This document shows, piece by piece, positions 51,625 to 60,749 of a DNA stretch of 64,000 bases. The notes under the pieces were generated by a model that ran no database searches, was not told where the DNA came from, and was given only the letters and a program-made list of their open reading frames with translations. The DNA lies in assembly GCF_030269515.1 (NCBI RefSeq), contig NZ_BSTM01000008.1:220988-284987 (forward strand), given 5' to 3'. Each line of letters starts with the position of its first letter. The stretch's first letter is position 1. The translations under genes were made by a program, and so were the position numbers. Source of the stretch: Actinomadura sp. NBRC 104412 (GTDB lineage: Bacteria; Actinomycetota; Actinomycetes; Streptosporangiales; Streptosporangiaceae).

Positions 51625-53075
51625 CCACGGCGCTCGGCGAGGAGAGGCCCGCGGAGACAGAGCCGCCCGCACGGGACGGCTTCGGGCATGTGCTGCGCGC
51701 CGAGTGGACCAAGTTCCGGTCGGTGCGCAGCACCGCCTGGTGCCTGCTGCTCACGGTCGTGCTGACCACGCTGCTGTCGATGCTGGGCGCGGCGGGCAGC
51801 AGCACCAACGTCAACGAGACCCCCCGCTACCAGGACCGGTTCCATTTCGTCCACCGGCCGCTCACCGGCGACGGCGTCCTCACCGCGCGGGTGACGGGGC
51901 TGCGCGCCATCGACCCCTGGGCCAGGGCGGGCCTGCTGATCAAGCGGGACACCCGGCCGGGGTCGCCGTACGCGGCGATCATGGTGACCAGGGACCACGG
52001 CGTGCGGATGCAGACCGGCTTCAGCACGGAGCTGTCCGGCGGGACGGCCGGGGCGCCGCGCTGGCTGCGGCTCGTCCGCTCCGGCTCCTCGATCACCGGG
52101 CAGCACTCGGCCGACGGCCGGACCTGGGCCACGGTGGGGACGGTCTCGGTGCCCGCGCTGCCGTCCCGCGCCGAGTCCGGTCTGTTCGTCACCTCGCCGA
52201 GCGACCGGATGGAACGGCGGGGCACCTCGACCGGAACGGTGTGGGTCCCCGGCGTGGCCACGTTCACCGAGGTGAGCGCGACGGCGGGGAACCGTCCCCA
52301 GACGGGCTCCTGGAAGAGCACGGACGTGGGAGGCCCCGCCCAGAACGTGGACGGCACGATCGTCCGCGGCGGCTCGGCCCAGGCCGGGACGGGCTTCACC
52401 GTGCGCGGGACGGGTGACCTGCGCGCGCTGCGGCCGGGCGAGGGCGGCGACGACGACATCGTCGCCAACTCCCTCGCGGGCGTCTACATCGGCCTCATCG
52501 CGGTCGTCGCGCTCGGCGTGCTGTTCGCGACGTCCGAGTACAAGACGGGCCTGGTCCGCACGACGTTCGCGGCGAGCCCGCGGCGGGGACGGGTGCTGGC
52601 GGCCAAGGGCATCGTGCTCGCGGGGGCGGTCTTCGCCGCCGGTCTGGTCGCGTCGCTCGCCGCGTTCCTGCTGTCGCAGCCGTTGCTGCGGAGCAGGGGG
52701 TACGAGCCGCCCGGCTACCCGCATCCGTCGCCGACGGACGGGCCGGTGCTGCGGGCCGTCGCGGGCACCGCGCTCTTCCTGGCGCTGATGGCGCTGATCG
52801 CCCTCGGGGCCGGTACGATCCTGCGCCGCTCGGCCGGTGCGATCGCGCTGATCCTCGGGCTGATCCTGGTCCCGGCGATCGCGTCGGGCCTGGTGCCGAT
52901 CGAGACGGGCCGGTGGGTGACCAGGGTGACCCCGCTGGCCGGGCTCGCCGTCCAGCGGACCAGGGAACGGTTCGACACCGCCATCGACCCGCTGCCCGGC
53001 GTCGCCGTCCTGTGCGCGTACGTCGTGGTCGTCCTGGCGGCGGCGCTGTGGTCGCTGCGGCGCCGGGACGTGTGA
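51621..53075 (+). CDS. ABC-2-type permease with large concanavalin-like insert
   Basis: A 484-residue permease. The first segment LRAEWTKFRSVRSTAWCLLL begins as in ABC-2 permeases. About 230 residues (from residue 55 to 285) lie outside the membrane between span 1 and span 2. They include DGVLTARVTGLRAIDPWARA and GLLIKRDTRPGSPYAAIMV, with FTEVSATAG near the end, resembling a DUF1349/concanavalin-like beta-sandwich. Five spans follow (SLAGVYIGLIAVVALGVLFA, then GAVFAAGLVASLAAFLLS). It works with the ATPase upstream. The insert may bind an extracellular ligand. Confidence 0.85.
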   Translation: MTTALGEERPAETEPPARDGFGHVLRAEWTKFRSVRSTAWCLLLTVVLTTLLSMLGAAGSSTNVNETPRYQDRFHFVHRPLTGDGVLTARVTGLRAIDPWARAGLLIKRDTRPGSPYAAIMVTRDHGVRMQTGFSTELSGGTAGAPRWLRLVRSGSSITGQHSADGRTWATVGTVSVPALPSRAESGLFVTSPSDRMERRGTSTGTVWVPGVATFTEVSATAGNRPQTGSWKSTDVGGPAQNVDGTIVRGGSAQAGTGFTVRGTGDLRALRPGEGGDDDIVANSLAGVYIGLIAVVALGVLFATSEYKTGLVRTTFAASPRRGRVLAAKGIVLAGAVFAAGLVASLAAFLLSQPLLRSRGYEPPGYPHPSPTDGPVLRAVAGTALFLALMALIALGAGTILRRSAGAIALILGLILVPAIASGLVPIETGRWVTRVTPLAGLAVQRTRERFDTAIDPLPGVAVLCAYVVVVLAAALWSLRRRDV

Positions 53076-53083
53076 GGCCCGCG

Positions 53084-53875
53084 ATGGCACGCGCGGTGCT
53101 CATGGAGTGGACCAAGCTGCGCACCGTGCGCAGCACCGGCTGGCTGGTCCTGGCGGCCGTGGTCTGCACGGCCGGGGCGGGCGCGCTGGTGTCGTGGTCG
53201 GCCGATGTCCGCAACTGCCCGGCGGACGAGCCGGGTTGTGTGCAGGACGTCGTCCGGCTGAGCCTGGCCGGGGTGTACCTCGGCCAGGTCGCCGTCGTGG
53301 TGCTGGGGGTGCTGGCCATGTCCGGCGAGTACGGGGCCGGGCTGGTACGCACGACGCTGGCCACCTGCCCGCGCCGCCGGCATGTCTTCGCCGCCAAGGC
53401 CGCCGTGGTCAGCGCGCTGGTGCTCGGCGCCGGGCTGCTGGGCGTCCTCGGCTCGCTGCTCGCGGCGCGCGCCCTCCTTCCCGGGCACGGCTTCGTCCCG
53501 TCCGCCGGATATCCGCCGCTGTCGCCCGCCGACGAGCCGACCCTCCGCGCGTACCTCGGGACCGTCCTGTACCTGTGGCTGGTGGCGCTGCTCGGCCTGG
53601 GCGTGGCGGCGGCCGTCCGGCACACCCCGGGCGCCCTCACCGCCGTGCTCGCCCTGCTGTTCACCCCGGCGACCGTCGTCACGCTCATGAACGACCCGCG
53701 GTGGCGGGAGTGGAGCGAGAAGCTGGCCCCCATGACGGCCGGTCTCAAGGTCCAGGTCACCGTGGGCCTGGACGCGCAGCCGATCGGCCCCTGGGCGGGC
53801 CTGGCCGTACTGGCCGGTTACGCCGGGGTCGCGCTGGCGCTCGGTGTCACGGCCTTCGCGGTCCGCGACGCATGA
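53084..53875 (+). CDS. ABC-2-type permease, second subunit
   Basis: A 263-residue permease with MEWTKLRTVRSTGWLVLAAV at the start, as in the preceding gene but without its insert. It has SLAGVYLGQVAVVVLGVLAM, a RRRHVFAAKAAVV cytoplasmic loop and five to six spans. ATG 53084 is chosen because a GAGG lies seven bases upstream. GTG 53072 would overlap the earlier stop (GTGA) and is equally reasonable. The two permeases probably form a heterodimer with the ATPase. Confidence 0.88.
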   Translation: MARAVLMEWTKLRTVRSTGWLVLAAVVCTAGAGALVSWSADVRNCPADEPGCVQDVVRLSLAGVYLGQVAVVVLGVLAMSGEYGAGLVRTTLATCPRRRHVFAAKAAVVSALVLGAGLLGVLGSLLAARALLPGHGFVPSAGYPPLSPADEPTLRAYLGTVLYLWLVALLGLGVAAAVRHTPGALTAVLALLFTPATVVTLMNDPRWREWSEKLAPMTAGLKVQVTVGLDAQPIGPWAGLAVLAGYAGVALALGVTAFAVRDA

Positions 53876-53949
53876 TCGCCGCCCTGGCGGGCGGGTAGCA
53901 TGAGCGGCACATCGGCCAGGGCGGGCTCCGCGCGACGGGGAGGGGCCCA

Positions 53950-56805
53950 GTGGAGTTCCGGATCCTGGGCGGCCTGGAGGTCGTCCACGCGGGGGCCTCG
54001 CTCGCGCTGGGCGGCCCTCGCCACCGCAGGCTGCTGGCCGTTCTGCTGCTCAACGCCGGTGCGACGGTCTCCAAAGGACGGCTGGTCGAGGCGTTGTGGG
54101 GCGACGACCCTCCCAAGAGCGCCCCGGAAATGCTGTACGTGCGGGTGTGCGAGCTGAGGGCGGCTCTGCGCGCGGGGCGTCCCGAGCCGCACGCGGGCCT
54201 GCTGAACCGCGACGGCGGCTACGTCCTGCGGGCGGGCGCCGACGAGCTGGACTTCCGCAGGTTCGAGCGGCTCGCCGCAGAGGGGACGGGTGCGCTCGCC
54301 GAGGAGGACCACGTCCGAGCCGCGGCGCTGCTCGGCGACGCCCTGGCGCTGTGGCGGGGACCGGCGCTGGCCGAGTTCGCCGACCAGCCGTTCGCGCGTG
54401 CCGAGGCGGCCCGGCTCGACGCGCTGAGACTGCGCGTCCTGGAAAGCCGGCTGGAGGCCGACCTGGCACTGGGACGGCACGGCGACCTGGTGGGCGAACT
54501 GAAGTCACTGGTCGGCGAGCACCCGCTCCATGAACGGTTCTGGTGCCAGTACCTGCTCGCCCTGTACCGGACGGGCCGCCAGGGCGAGGCGCTGGCCGCC
54601 TTCCACACCGCGCGCCGTCGTCTCCAGGACGAGCTCGGCATCGAGCCGGGCGCGGACCTGCGCCGCGTCCACGCCGCGATCCTGCGGCAGGACGCCTCCC
54701 TCAACGCGCACGCCGCCGTACCGGGGAACCTGCCCGCGCGGCTCGCCGGTTTCATCGGCAGGCATCGTGACATCGCCGAGGTCCGCGCGCTGGTCCGCGA
54801 GAACCGGCTGGTCACGCTGACCGGCGTCGGAGGCGTGGGGAAGACCCGTCTCGCCGTCGAGGCGGCGGCGGGCCTCCAGGCGGAGTTCCCCGGCGGGGTG
54901 TGGCTGGTGGACCTGGCCGCCGTGACCCGGCCCGGCCTGGTGGTGCCCGCCGTCGCCGCCGCGCTGGGCGTCCGGGAGCACCCGCGGCGGCCGCTCGCCG
55001 ACGTGCTCGCCGCCCATCTGCGGTCCGCCGCGACGCTGATCGTCCTGGACAACTGCGAGCACCTGGTCGAGGAGGCCGCGGAGGCCGCGGGCCGCCTCCT
55101 GGGCGCGTGCCCCGGGCTGCGGATCCTGGCCACGGGCCGGGAACGGCTCGGGCTGGCGGGCGAGGTGCTGCGGCCGGTCGAGGGCCTGGACGTGCCGCCG
55201 CCGGACGATCGGGACCCGGAGTCGGTCGGCCGCGCGGAGGCCGTCCGGCTGCTGCTGGCGCGGGCGGCTGCGGTACGGCCCGGGTTCGCGCTGACCGGCG
55301 CCACGGCCGCGCCCATCGCCGAGATCTGCCGGCGGCTCGACGGGCTGCCGCTGGCGATCGAGCTGGTCGCGTCCAGCGCCAACGCCTTCGGCCCGGCGCA
55401 GCTCGCCGAGCGCCTGGACGACAGGTTCCGGCTGCCGACCCGCGGCGACCGGGCCGGGCCACGGCGGCACCGGACGCTGCGGGCCGTGGTGGACTGGGGC
55501 TACGACCTGCTGGACGAGGCCGAACGCCGGCTGTTCGACCGGCTGTCGGTGTTCGTCGGCGGCTTCACCCTCGACGCGGCCGAGGCGGTCTGCGGCGGAT
55601 CGGCCGACGGCGGGGGGACGGCCGCGCGGCTGGCGCGCCTGGTCGACACCTCGATGGTCGCCGCCGACCACGGCGACGAGGGCACGCCGCGCTACCGGAT
55701 GCTGGAGACGCTGCGCGCCTACGGCACCGAACGGCTCGCGCAGTCCGGCGACGCGGACGCGGTGCGCGACCGGCATGCCGCCTACGTCCTGTCCATGGTC
55801 GGCTCGGCGCGGGCGGCGCTGCGCGACGCACGGCAGGCCGAGTGGGGGCGGCGCCTGGAGGACGAGCGCGGCAACATCAGGGCCGCGCTGGACTGGTCGA
55901 TCGGGACCGGCGACGCCCGCACCGCGACGCGGCTCGTCGGCGCCCTCTACAAGTGGTGGGACCAGCAGGGCCACTACCGCGAGGGCGGTGACTGGTGCGA
56001 ACGGGTGCTGGCCATGAAGGGCAGGGCGTCCCCGGCGGACACCGCGCGCGCCCTGAACGCGGCGGCGGCGTTCGCCGCCATCCGGGGTGATCTGCCGCGC
56101 GCCGTCGCGGCCTCCGAGCGGGCCGCCGCGCTCAGCAGGCGGGCCGGCTATCCCGCCGGGCTGGCCGATGCGCTGCTCCAGCTCGGTGTCACCGCCATCA
56201 ACGCGGGCGAGGCCGAACGCGCGGCGCCGCCGCTGGAGGAGGCGCTCGGCAACGCCCGCGCCGCCGGCAACCGGTGGCTGGAAGGCAGGGTGCTGGTGTT
56301 CCTGGCGCTGGCCGCGCTGTCCACCGGCGAGGCCGCGGGCGCCGTACGGCGGCTCGCCGACGCCGAGGCGGTGCTGCGGCCGGTCGGCGACACCGAGGGC
56401 CTGGCCTGGGCGCGGACCCTGCACGCCATGGCCGCCTGGCACACCGGCGATCAGGCCATGGCGGCGCGCCTGCTCGGGGACGGCGCGCGCGGCTTCCAGG
56501 ACCTCGGCCATCTGTGGGGCCTGTCCATCTGCGTGCTGCTGGCCGGGCTGCTGGCCGGGGCGCGCGGCGACCACGGCACGGCCGTCACGCGGCTCGCCGG
56601 GTGCGAGGCGCTGCTCGACCGCATCGGCGTCGCGCCGACCCCGCTCGCCCAGGAGTGGCGGGAGGCGGCGGACGCCATGGCCAGGGACGCGCTGGACGTC
56701 CCCTCCTACGAGCGGGCCAGGCGGCAGGGCCGGGCGATGACGGCGGCGGCCGCGGCATGGCACAGCCTCTGCGAGAGTAAGGATTCCGGAAGGTCCCCGT
56801 CCTAG
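53950..56805 (+). CDS. AfsR/SARP-type regulator: BTAD domain, NB-ARC ATPase and TPR region
   Basis: A 951-residue regulator. An OmpR-like HTH (EFRILGGLEVVHAGASLALG to about residue 93) is followed by a BTAD domain to about 245 (RLDALRLRVLESRLEADLAL, GIEPGADLRRVHAAIL). An NB-ARC-type ATPase follows, with Walker A TGVGGVGKTRLAVEA at 291-305 and TLIVLDNCEHLVEEA for Walker B. The last 350 residues carry TPR-like helices (LADALLQLGVTAINAGEAER). Relatives activate antibiotic or morphology genes. GTG 53950 has a GGGGAGGGG site. It precedes a flavin monooxygenase it may control. Confidence 0.92.
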   Translation: MEFRILGGLEVVHAGASLALGGPRHRRLLAVLLLNAGATVSKGRLVEALWGDDPPKSAPEMLYVRVCELRAALRAGRPEPHAGLLNRDGGYVLRAGADELDFRRFERLAAEGTGALAEEDHVRAAALLGDALALWRGPALAEFADQPFARAEAARLDALRLRVLESRLEADLALGRHGDLVGELKSLVGEHPLHERFWCQYLLALYRTGRQGEALAAFHTARRRLQDELGIEPGADLRRVHAAILRQDASLNAHAAVPGNLPARLAGFIGRHRDIAEVRALVRENRLVTLTGVGGVGKTRLAVEAAAGLQAEFPGGVWLVDLAAVTRPGLVVPAVAAALGVREHPRRPLADVLAAHLRSAATLIVLDNCEHLVEEAAEAAGRLLGACPGLRILATGRERLGLAGEVLRPVEGLDVPPPDDRDPESVGRAEAVRLLLARAAAVRPGFALTGATAAPIAEICRRLDGLPLAIELVASSANAFGPAQLAERLDDRFRLPTRGDRAGPRRHRTLRAVVDWGYDLLDEAERRLFDRLSVFVGGFTLDAAEAVCGGSADGGGTAARLARLVDTSMVAADHGDEGTPRYRMLETLRAYGTERLAQSGDADAVRDRHAAYVLSMVGSARAALRDARQAEWGRRLEDERGNIRAALDWSIGTGDARTATRLVGALYKWWDQQGHYREGGDWCERVLAMKGRASPADTARALNAAAAFAAIRGDLPRAVAASERAAALSRRAGYPAGLADALLQLGVTAINAGEAERAAPPLEEALGNARAAGNRWLEGRVLVFLALAALSTGEAAGAVRRLADAEAVLRPVGDTEGLAWARTLHAMAAWHTGDQAMAARLLGDGARGFQDLGHLWGLSICVLLAGLLAGARGDHGTAVTRLAGCEALLDRIGVAPTPLAQEWREAADAMARDALDVPSYERARRQGRAMTAAAAAWHSLCESKDSGRSPS

Positions 56806-56844
56806 CGTCGTGTGGCCAGACGGCCACAGGACCATCGAGGGGGC

Positions 56845-57945
56845 ATGACCATGACGGGACCGCGGGTGCTGATCGTCGGCGCGGGGATCGCCGGGCTGGC
56901 GGCCGGGCGGGCGCTGGCGCGGCACGGGATCGTCGCCGACATCGTGGAACGCGTGGGGGAGTGGCGCGCCGAGGGGACCGGCATGTACCTGCCCGCCAAC
57001 GCCGTCCGCGCACTGGACGAGCTGGGCCTGGCCGACGCCGTGGAGGAACGCGGGGCCCGGGTGCGGCGGCAGCGCGTCGTCGACCACCGCGGCCGTTCCA
57101 TCGCCGGGATGGACGTGGACGACATCTGGGGTTCGGGCCGATGCCTCGCCGTCCACCGCGCCGACCTGCACCGGATCCTGCTGGACGCGACCAGGGACCT
57201 GCCCGTGCGGCTCGGTGCCGTCCTCACGGGACTGGCGGGCGACGACCAGGTGAAGGCCACGTTCTCCGACGGGTCGGCGGGCGTGTACGACCTGGTGATC
57301 GGGGCGGACGGCGTGCACTCGTCGGTCCGCGGGCTCGTCTTCGGCGCCCGCGCGGCACGTCCCGTCGGGCAGGTGTGCTGGCGTTTCGTCGCCGAGGGCT
57401 TCCCCGGCATCCGCGACTGGACGCTCTACACCGGCCCCGGCCGCGCCTTCCTCACGGTCGGGATCGGCGGCGACCGGGTCTACTGCTACGCCGACCTCAT
57501 GGGCGAAAGCCTCGACCCGTCGCTCAACGAGAACTGGCGGGCGAGGTTCCGCGACTTCGCCGACCCGATCCCCGCCCTGCTCGACCAGGGCGGCGACGCG
57601 CTGCCCGGCCTGATCGAGGAGGTGTCGCCGCCGGTGTGGTCGGCGGGCCGCGTCGTCCTCATCGGGGACGCCGCGCACGCCAGCTCGCCCAACCTCGCCC
57701 AGGGCGCCGCGATGGCGGTGGAGGACGCGCTGGTCCTCGCCGACCTGATCAGCAACCGTCCCGTCGACGAGGCGCTGACCGCCTACCGCGAGCGGCGCTC
57801 GCCGCGCGTCTCCTGGGTCCAGGACCAGACGCACCACCGCGACAAGCTCCGCAAACTGCACCCGGCCGTCCGCAAGCTCAGCCTGCGGCTGGCCGCCTCG
57901 AAGTTCTTCGTCGCCCCGTACCGTCCGCTGCGCGAGCGGCCCTAG
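56845..57945 (+). CDS. FAD-dependent aromatic monooxygenase (PHBH fold)
   Basis: A 366-residue class A flavoprotein: VLIVGAGIAGLAAGRALAR for FAD, VIGADGVHSSVRGL (the DG motif) near residue 160, and VVLIGDAAHASSPNLAQGAA (the GD motif) near 270. It hydroxylates an aromatic or polyketide substrate with NAD(P)H and O2 in relatives. ATG 56845 has GAGGGGG upstream. Its end overlaps the convergent small gene by 4 nt. It follows the AfsR-like regulator, and a small resistance or tailoring role is possible. Confidence 0.9.
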   Translation: MTMTGPRVLIVGAGIAGLAAGRALARHGIVADIVERVGEWRAEGTGMYLPANAVRALDELGLADAVEERGARVRRQRVVDHRGRSIAGMDVDDIWGSGRCLAVHRADLHRILLDATRDLPVRLGAVLTGLAGDDQVKATFSDGSAGVYDLVIGADGVHSSVRGLVFGARAARPVGQVCWRFVAEGFPGIRDWTLYTGPGRAFLTVGIGGDRVYCYADLMGESLDPSLNENWRARFRDFADPIPALLDQGGDALPGLIEEVSPPVWSAGRVVLIGDAAHASSPNLAQGAAMAVEDALVLADLISNRPVDEALTAYRERRSPRVSWVQDQTHHRDKLRKLHPAVRKLSLRLAASKFFVAPYRPLRERP

Positions 57946-58241
57946 CGTTCGGGCGGGCCGGGCTCGGAGCCGAACACCGTGTCGTCCAGGTCGTCATCGG
58001 GCGGCGTGTCCGGCGGCGGCCGTCCCTCCGTACGGCCGAAGTCCGCACCGGCGTGCGGCCCCCCACCGCCGCTGGTGCCCGTGCCGCCCACGATCCCGGC
58101 CGTGTCGGCGTCGGCGTCCTCGCGCGACACCTTCCGGGGCGCGCGCACCCCGGGCCGCCGGCCGCGGAACCGCGGATCGTCCGGATGCCGGGCCAGCTCA
58201 TCGGCGAGCTCGCGGGCGTGCCTGTCGTCCCTTTCCGTCAC
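57942..58241 (-). CDS. Small disordered hypothetical protein
   Basis: A 99-residue protein of highly charged and Gly/Pro-rich sequence. It opens MTERDDRHARELADELARHP and has an acidic tail (DDDLDDTVFGSEPGPPER). No domain is recognised. The GTG start has GTGAGG upstream and follows the other small gene after only 4 nt, so the two likely share a message. Actinobacterial genomes contain many such proteins of unknown role. Confidence 0.55.
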   Translation of the reverse strand: MTERDDRHARELADELARHPDDPRFRGRRPGVRAPRKVSREDADADTAGIVGGTGTSGGGGPHAGADFGRTEGRPPPDTPPDDDLDDTVFGSEPGPPER

Positions 58242-58245
58242 GACC

Positions 58246-58449
58246 TCACTCTCCCGTGAGGTCGTCGCGGTTCCGCCCGGACTCCTCCAGCGCGTCCTCC
58301 AGCGCGGCGCCGACCGCGGGCCGGTCGTCGGGCTGGTGCCGCGGCTCGGCGTCCGCGCGCCGGTCCGGATCGCCGCCGGGCCGCATCACGGTCTGGTCGG
58401 TCTTCCCGGTCTTCGGAGCGTTCTCCTCGGGCCTGCTCATCTCCGTCAT
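58246..58449 (-). CDS. Small acidic hypothetical protein
   Basis: A 67-residue hydrophilic protein with a charged C-terminal helix (VGAALEDALEESGRNRDDLTGE). ATG 58449 or 58440 (MSRPEEN) are alternative starts. No known domain. It overlaps nothing and precedes the 99-residue gene on the same strand. It might be a partner of that gene. The evidence is codon use and coupling only. Confidence 0.5.
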   Translation of the reverse strand: MTEMSRPEENAPKTGKTDQTVMRPGGDPDRRADAEPRHQPDDRPAVGAALEDALEESGRNRDDLTGE

Positions 58450-58557
58450 CCCCCTCGTCCTGGTCGTAGGGGACGGCTACCCGGCGGTGATCGGGTCTAA
58501 CGGATGCCGCGCAGATCATGCGGCGGTGCAGCCGTGCCGCTCTGGTAGATGTGGGGC

Positions 58558-60177
58558 ATGAGCGATGCCGTCGTGGTCGGCGCGGGACCCAACGGGCTCG
58601 TCGCGGCCAACCTGCTGGCCGACGCGGGCTGGGCGGTGGAGGTGCTGGAGGCCCAGCCCGAACCCGGCGGGGGAGTGCGCAGCGACCGCGGCGTGCGCCC
58701 GGACTTCGTCAGCGACGTGTGCAGCTCGTTCTACCCGCTCGGGGTGGGATCGCCCGTGATGCGGTCCCTGGGGCTGGAGCGGCACGGGCTGCGCTGGCGG
58801 CACGCCCCCGCCGTGCTCGCCCATCCGCTGCCGGACGGGCGGTGCGCCGTCCTGGAACGGGACGTCCGGCGCACCGCCGAGGGGCTGGAGCGGTTCGGCG
58901 CCGGTGACGGCGAGGCGTGGACGCGGCTCTACGGGAAATGGGAAGAGCTGGGGGGACCGCTGCTGGACGCCCTGCTCGGCCCGTTCCCGCCGGTCCGCGC
59001 GGGCGCCACCCTGGCGGCCAGGGCGGGACCGGCGGAGCTGCTGCGGCTGCTGCGCTTCCTGCTGCTGCCCGTCCGCCGCCTCGGCGAGGAGGAGTTCACC
59101 GGACCCGGCGGGCCGCTGCTGCTGGCGGGCTCGGCGATGCACGCCGACCTGTTCCCCGAGTCGTCCGGCGGCACCGCCTTCGCGTGGCTGCTGGCGATGC
59201 TCGGCCAGAGCCACGGCTGGCCGGTGCCCGAAGGAGGCGCCGCCGAGCTGACGGTGGCGCTCGTACGCAGGCTGGAGTCGCGCGGCGGGCGGGTGCGGTG
59301 CGGCACGCCGGTGACGTCGGTGGTCGTCCGGGACGGGCGGGCGCTCGGCGTCCGCACCGCCTCCGGGGAGGCGGTCCGCGCCACCAGGGCCGTGCTCGCC
59401 GACGTCCCGGCCCCGGCCCTGTACGGCGGGCTGGTCGGCTGGGAGCATCTGCCGGGCACGCTGCGGGACGACATGCGCCGCTTCACCTGGGACCACGCCA
59501 CCTTCAAGGTCGACTGGGCGCTGTCGGGGCCGGTCCCGTGGGCCGCCTCCGAGGCCGCGCGGTCGGGCGTGGTGCACCTGGCCTCCGGGATCGACGCCAT
59601 GACCGCCTACAACGCCCAGCTCGCCACCGGCGGCGTGCCCGCCGACCCGTTCCTGCTGGTGGGGCAGATGACCACCGCGGACCCGTCCCGGTCGCCGTCC
59701 GGCACGGAGTCGGCCTGGGCGTACACCCACGTGCCCCAGCGCGTCACCGGGGACGCGGGGGACGACGGGATCACCGGGGCCTGGGACGAGCGCGACCAGA
59801 CGGCCATGGCCGACCGGATCGAGAGCGTCGTCGAACGCTTCGCGCCCGGCTTCCGGGACCGGATCCTCGGCCGCCGCGTCCTCGCGCCGCCCACGTTCCA
59901 GGAGCACAACGCCAGCCTTGTGAACGGGGCCCTGAACGGCGGCACGAGCGTCCTCCACCAGCAGTTGGTGTTCCGGCCCGTTCCCGGCACGGGACGTCCG
60001 GAGACGCCGGTGGCCCGGCTGTACCTGGCGTCCGCGTCCGCGCATCCCGGCGGCGGTGTGCACGGCGCGTGCGGCGCCAACGCCGCCCGCGCGGCCCTCC
60101 GCGCCTCCGGCCCGCTGGGACGGCTCGTGGCCGGGCCCGCCCTCTCCGGCCTGCAACGCCTGCTGGCCGGGGGGTGA
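58558..60177 (+). CDS. Phytoene-desaturase-like NAD(P)/FAD oxidoreductase (CrtI/COG1233 type)
   Basis: A 539-residue flavoprotein. AVVVGAGPNGLVAANLLADAG binds FAD, and LEAQPEPGGGVRSDRGVRPD is the usual following block. Near the C-terminus VARLYLASASAHPGGGVHGACG-type sequence is the second FAD segment of the CrtI/COG1233 group. No carotenoid genes are adjacent. It probably acts as a dehydrogenase or isomerase on a hydrophobic substrate. Start at 58558 or 58549, both ATG. The protein reads through cleanly without frameshift. It converges on the hypothetical gene at 60182 with 4 nt between stops. Confidence 0.9.
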   Translation: MSDAVVVGAGPNGLVAANLLADAGWAVEVLEAQPEPGGGVRSDRGVRPDFVSDVCSSFYPLGVGSPVMRSLGLERHGLRWRHAPAVLAHPLPDGRCAVLERDVRRTAEGLERFGAGDGEAWTRLYGKWEELGGPLLDALLGPFPPVRAGATLAARAGPAELLRLLRFLLLPVRRLGEEEFTGPGGPLLLAGSAMHADLFPESSGGTAFAWLLAMLGQSHGWPVPEGGAAELTVALVRRLESRGGRVRCGTPVTSVVVRDGRALGVRTASGEAVRATRAVLADVPAPALYGGLVGWEHLPGTLRDDMRRFTWDHATFKVDWALSGPVPWAASEAARSGVVHLASGIDAMTAYNAQLATGGVPADPFLLVGQMTTADPSRSPSGTESAWAYTHVPQRVTGDAGDDGITGAWDERDQTAMADRIESVVERFAPGFRDRILGRRVLAPPTFQEHNASLVNGALNGGTSVLHQQLVFRPVPGTGRPETPVARLYLASASAHPGGGVHGACGANAARAALRASGPLGRLVAGPALSGLQRLLAGG

Positions 60178-60181
60178 GCGC

Positions 60182-60715
60182 TCAGGGACGCACGCCCGCC
60201 TGGTCGGGGACGACCTTGGGCAGGGCGCGCAGCCAGCCGTCCAGGTCGGACGGCCACCAGCGGCCCGCCGTCAGATGCGACAGCACGTCCCGTACCGCCG
60301 AGGTGGACGCCGGCGCGGGCACCACGCGCGCGGGCGCGGCCCCCGCCAGGACGCCGAGCCACCAGTGACGCAGCGTCTCCGGCATCTCCTCGGGATCCAG
60401 GACGACGTAGTAGTCGGGCAGCAGCGCCCGCTCGGCGCGCAGGTCGGCCAGCGCCGACTCGATCGCCACCTCCAGCCCGCCCGGCGGCGCGGCCCGGTCG
60501 AAGAAGTCCACCCAGGCGTCCCGGACCCCGGCCAGCGGGTCGCCGTCGTGCACGACGTAGGTCGAGGACGAGTGGGCCGCCAGCGCGCTGAGATCGGCGG
60601 GATCGCGCTCCCCGGCCACGACGGCGCGCACGTTGTGCAGGCCCCCGAGACCGGCCACGACCTTGTCCGCCCCCTGCCCCGCCACCACGACCACAGTGCT
60701 GCTCAGCCGCCGCAT
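60182..60715 (-). CDS. Hypothetical protein
   Basis: A 177-residue protein with a Rossmann-like start (STVVVVAGQGADKVVAGLGG) and a C-terminal part rich in Trp (HWWLGVLAG, GRWWPSDLDGWLRALP). The middle block AIESALADLRAERALLPDYY-VVLDPE is helical. I do not recognise the family. Codon use is normal and no membrane segment is visible. It lies between a dehydrogenase and a sulfatase remnant and may belong with the intact form of that gene elsewhere. Confidence 0.65.
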   Translation of the reverse strand: MRRLSSTVVVVAGQGADKVVAGLGGLHNVRAVVAGERDPADLSALAAHSSSTYVVHDGDPLAGVRDAWVDFFDRAAPPGGLEVAIESALADLRAERALLPDYYVVLDPEEMPETLRHWWLGVLAGAAPARVVPAPASTSAVRDVLSHLTAGRWWPSDLDGWLRALPKVVPDQAGVRP

Positions 60716-60749
60716 GCTCAGGAGTCTACGTCGCGGACGCCCCGGACGA

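Noticed and set aside
54505..57861. Open frame of about 1,100 codons antisense to the AfsR-like and monooxygenase genes
   Set aside because: Its sequence is a Gly/Arg/His/Gln-rich mixture with no motif, as expected when a high-GC gene is read on the other strand. The plus-strand genes have clear domains.
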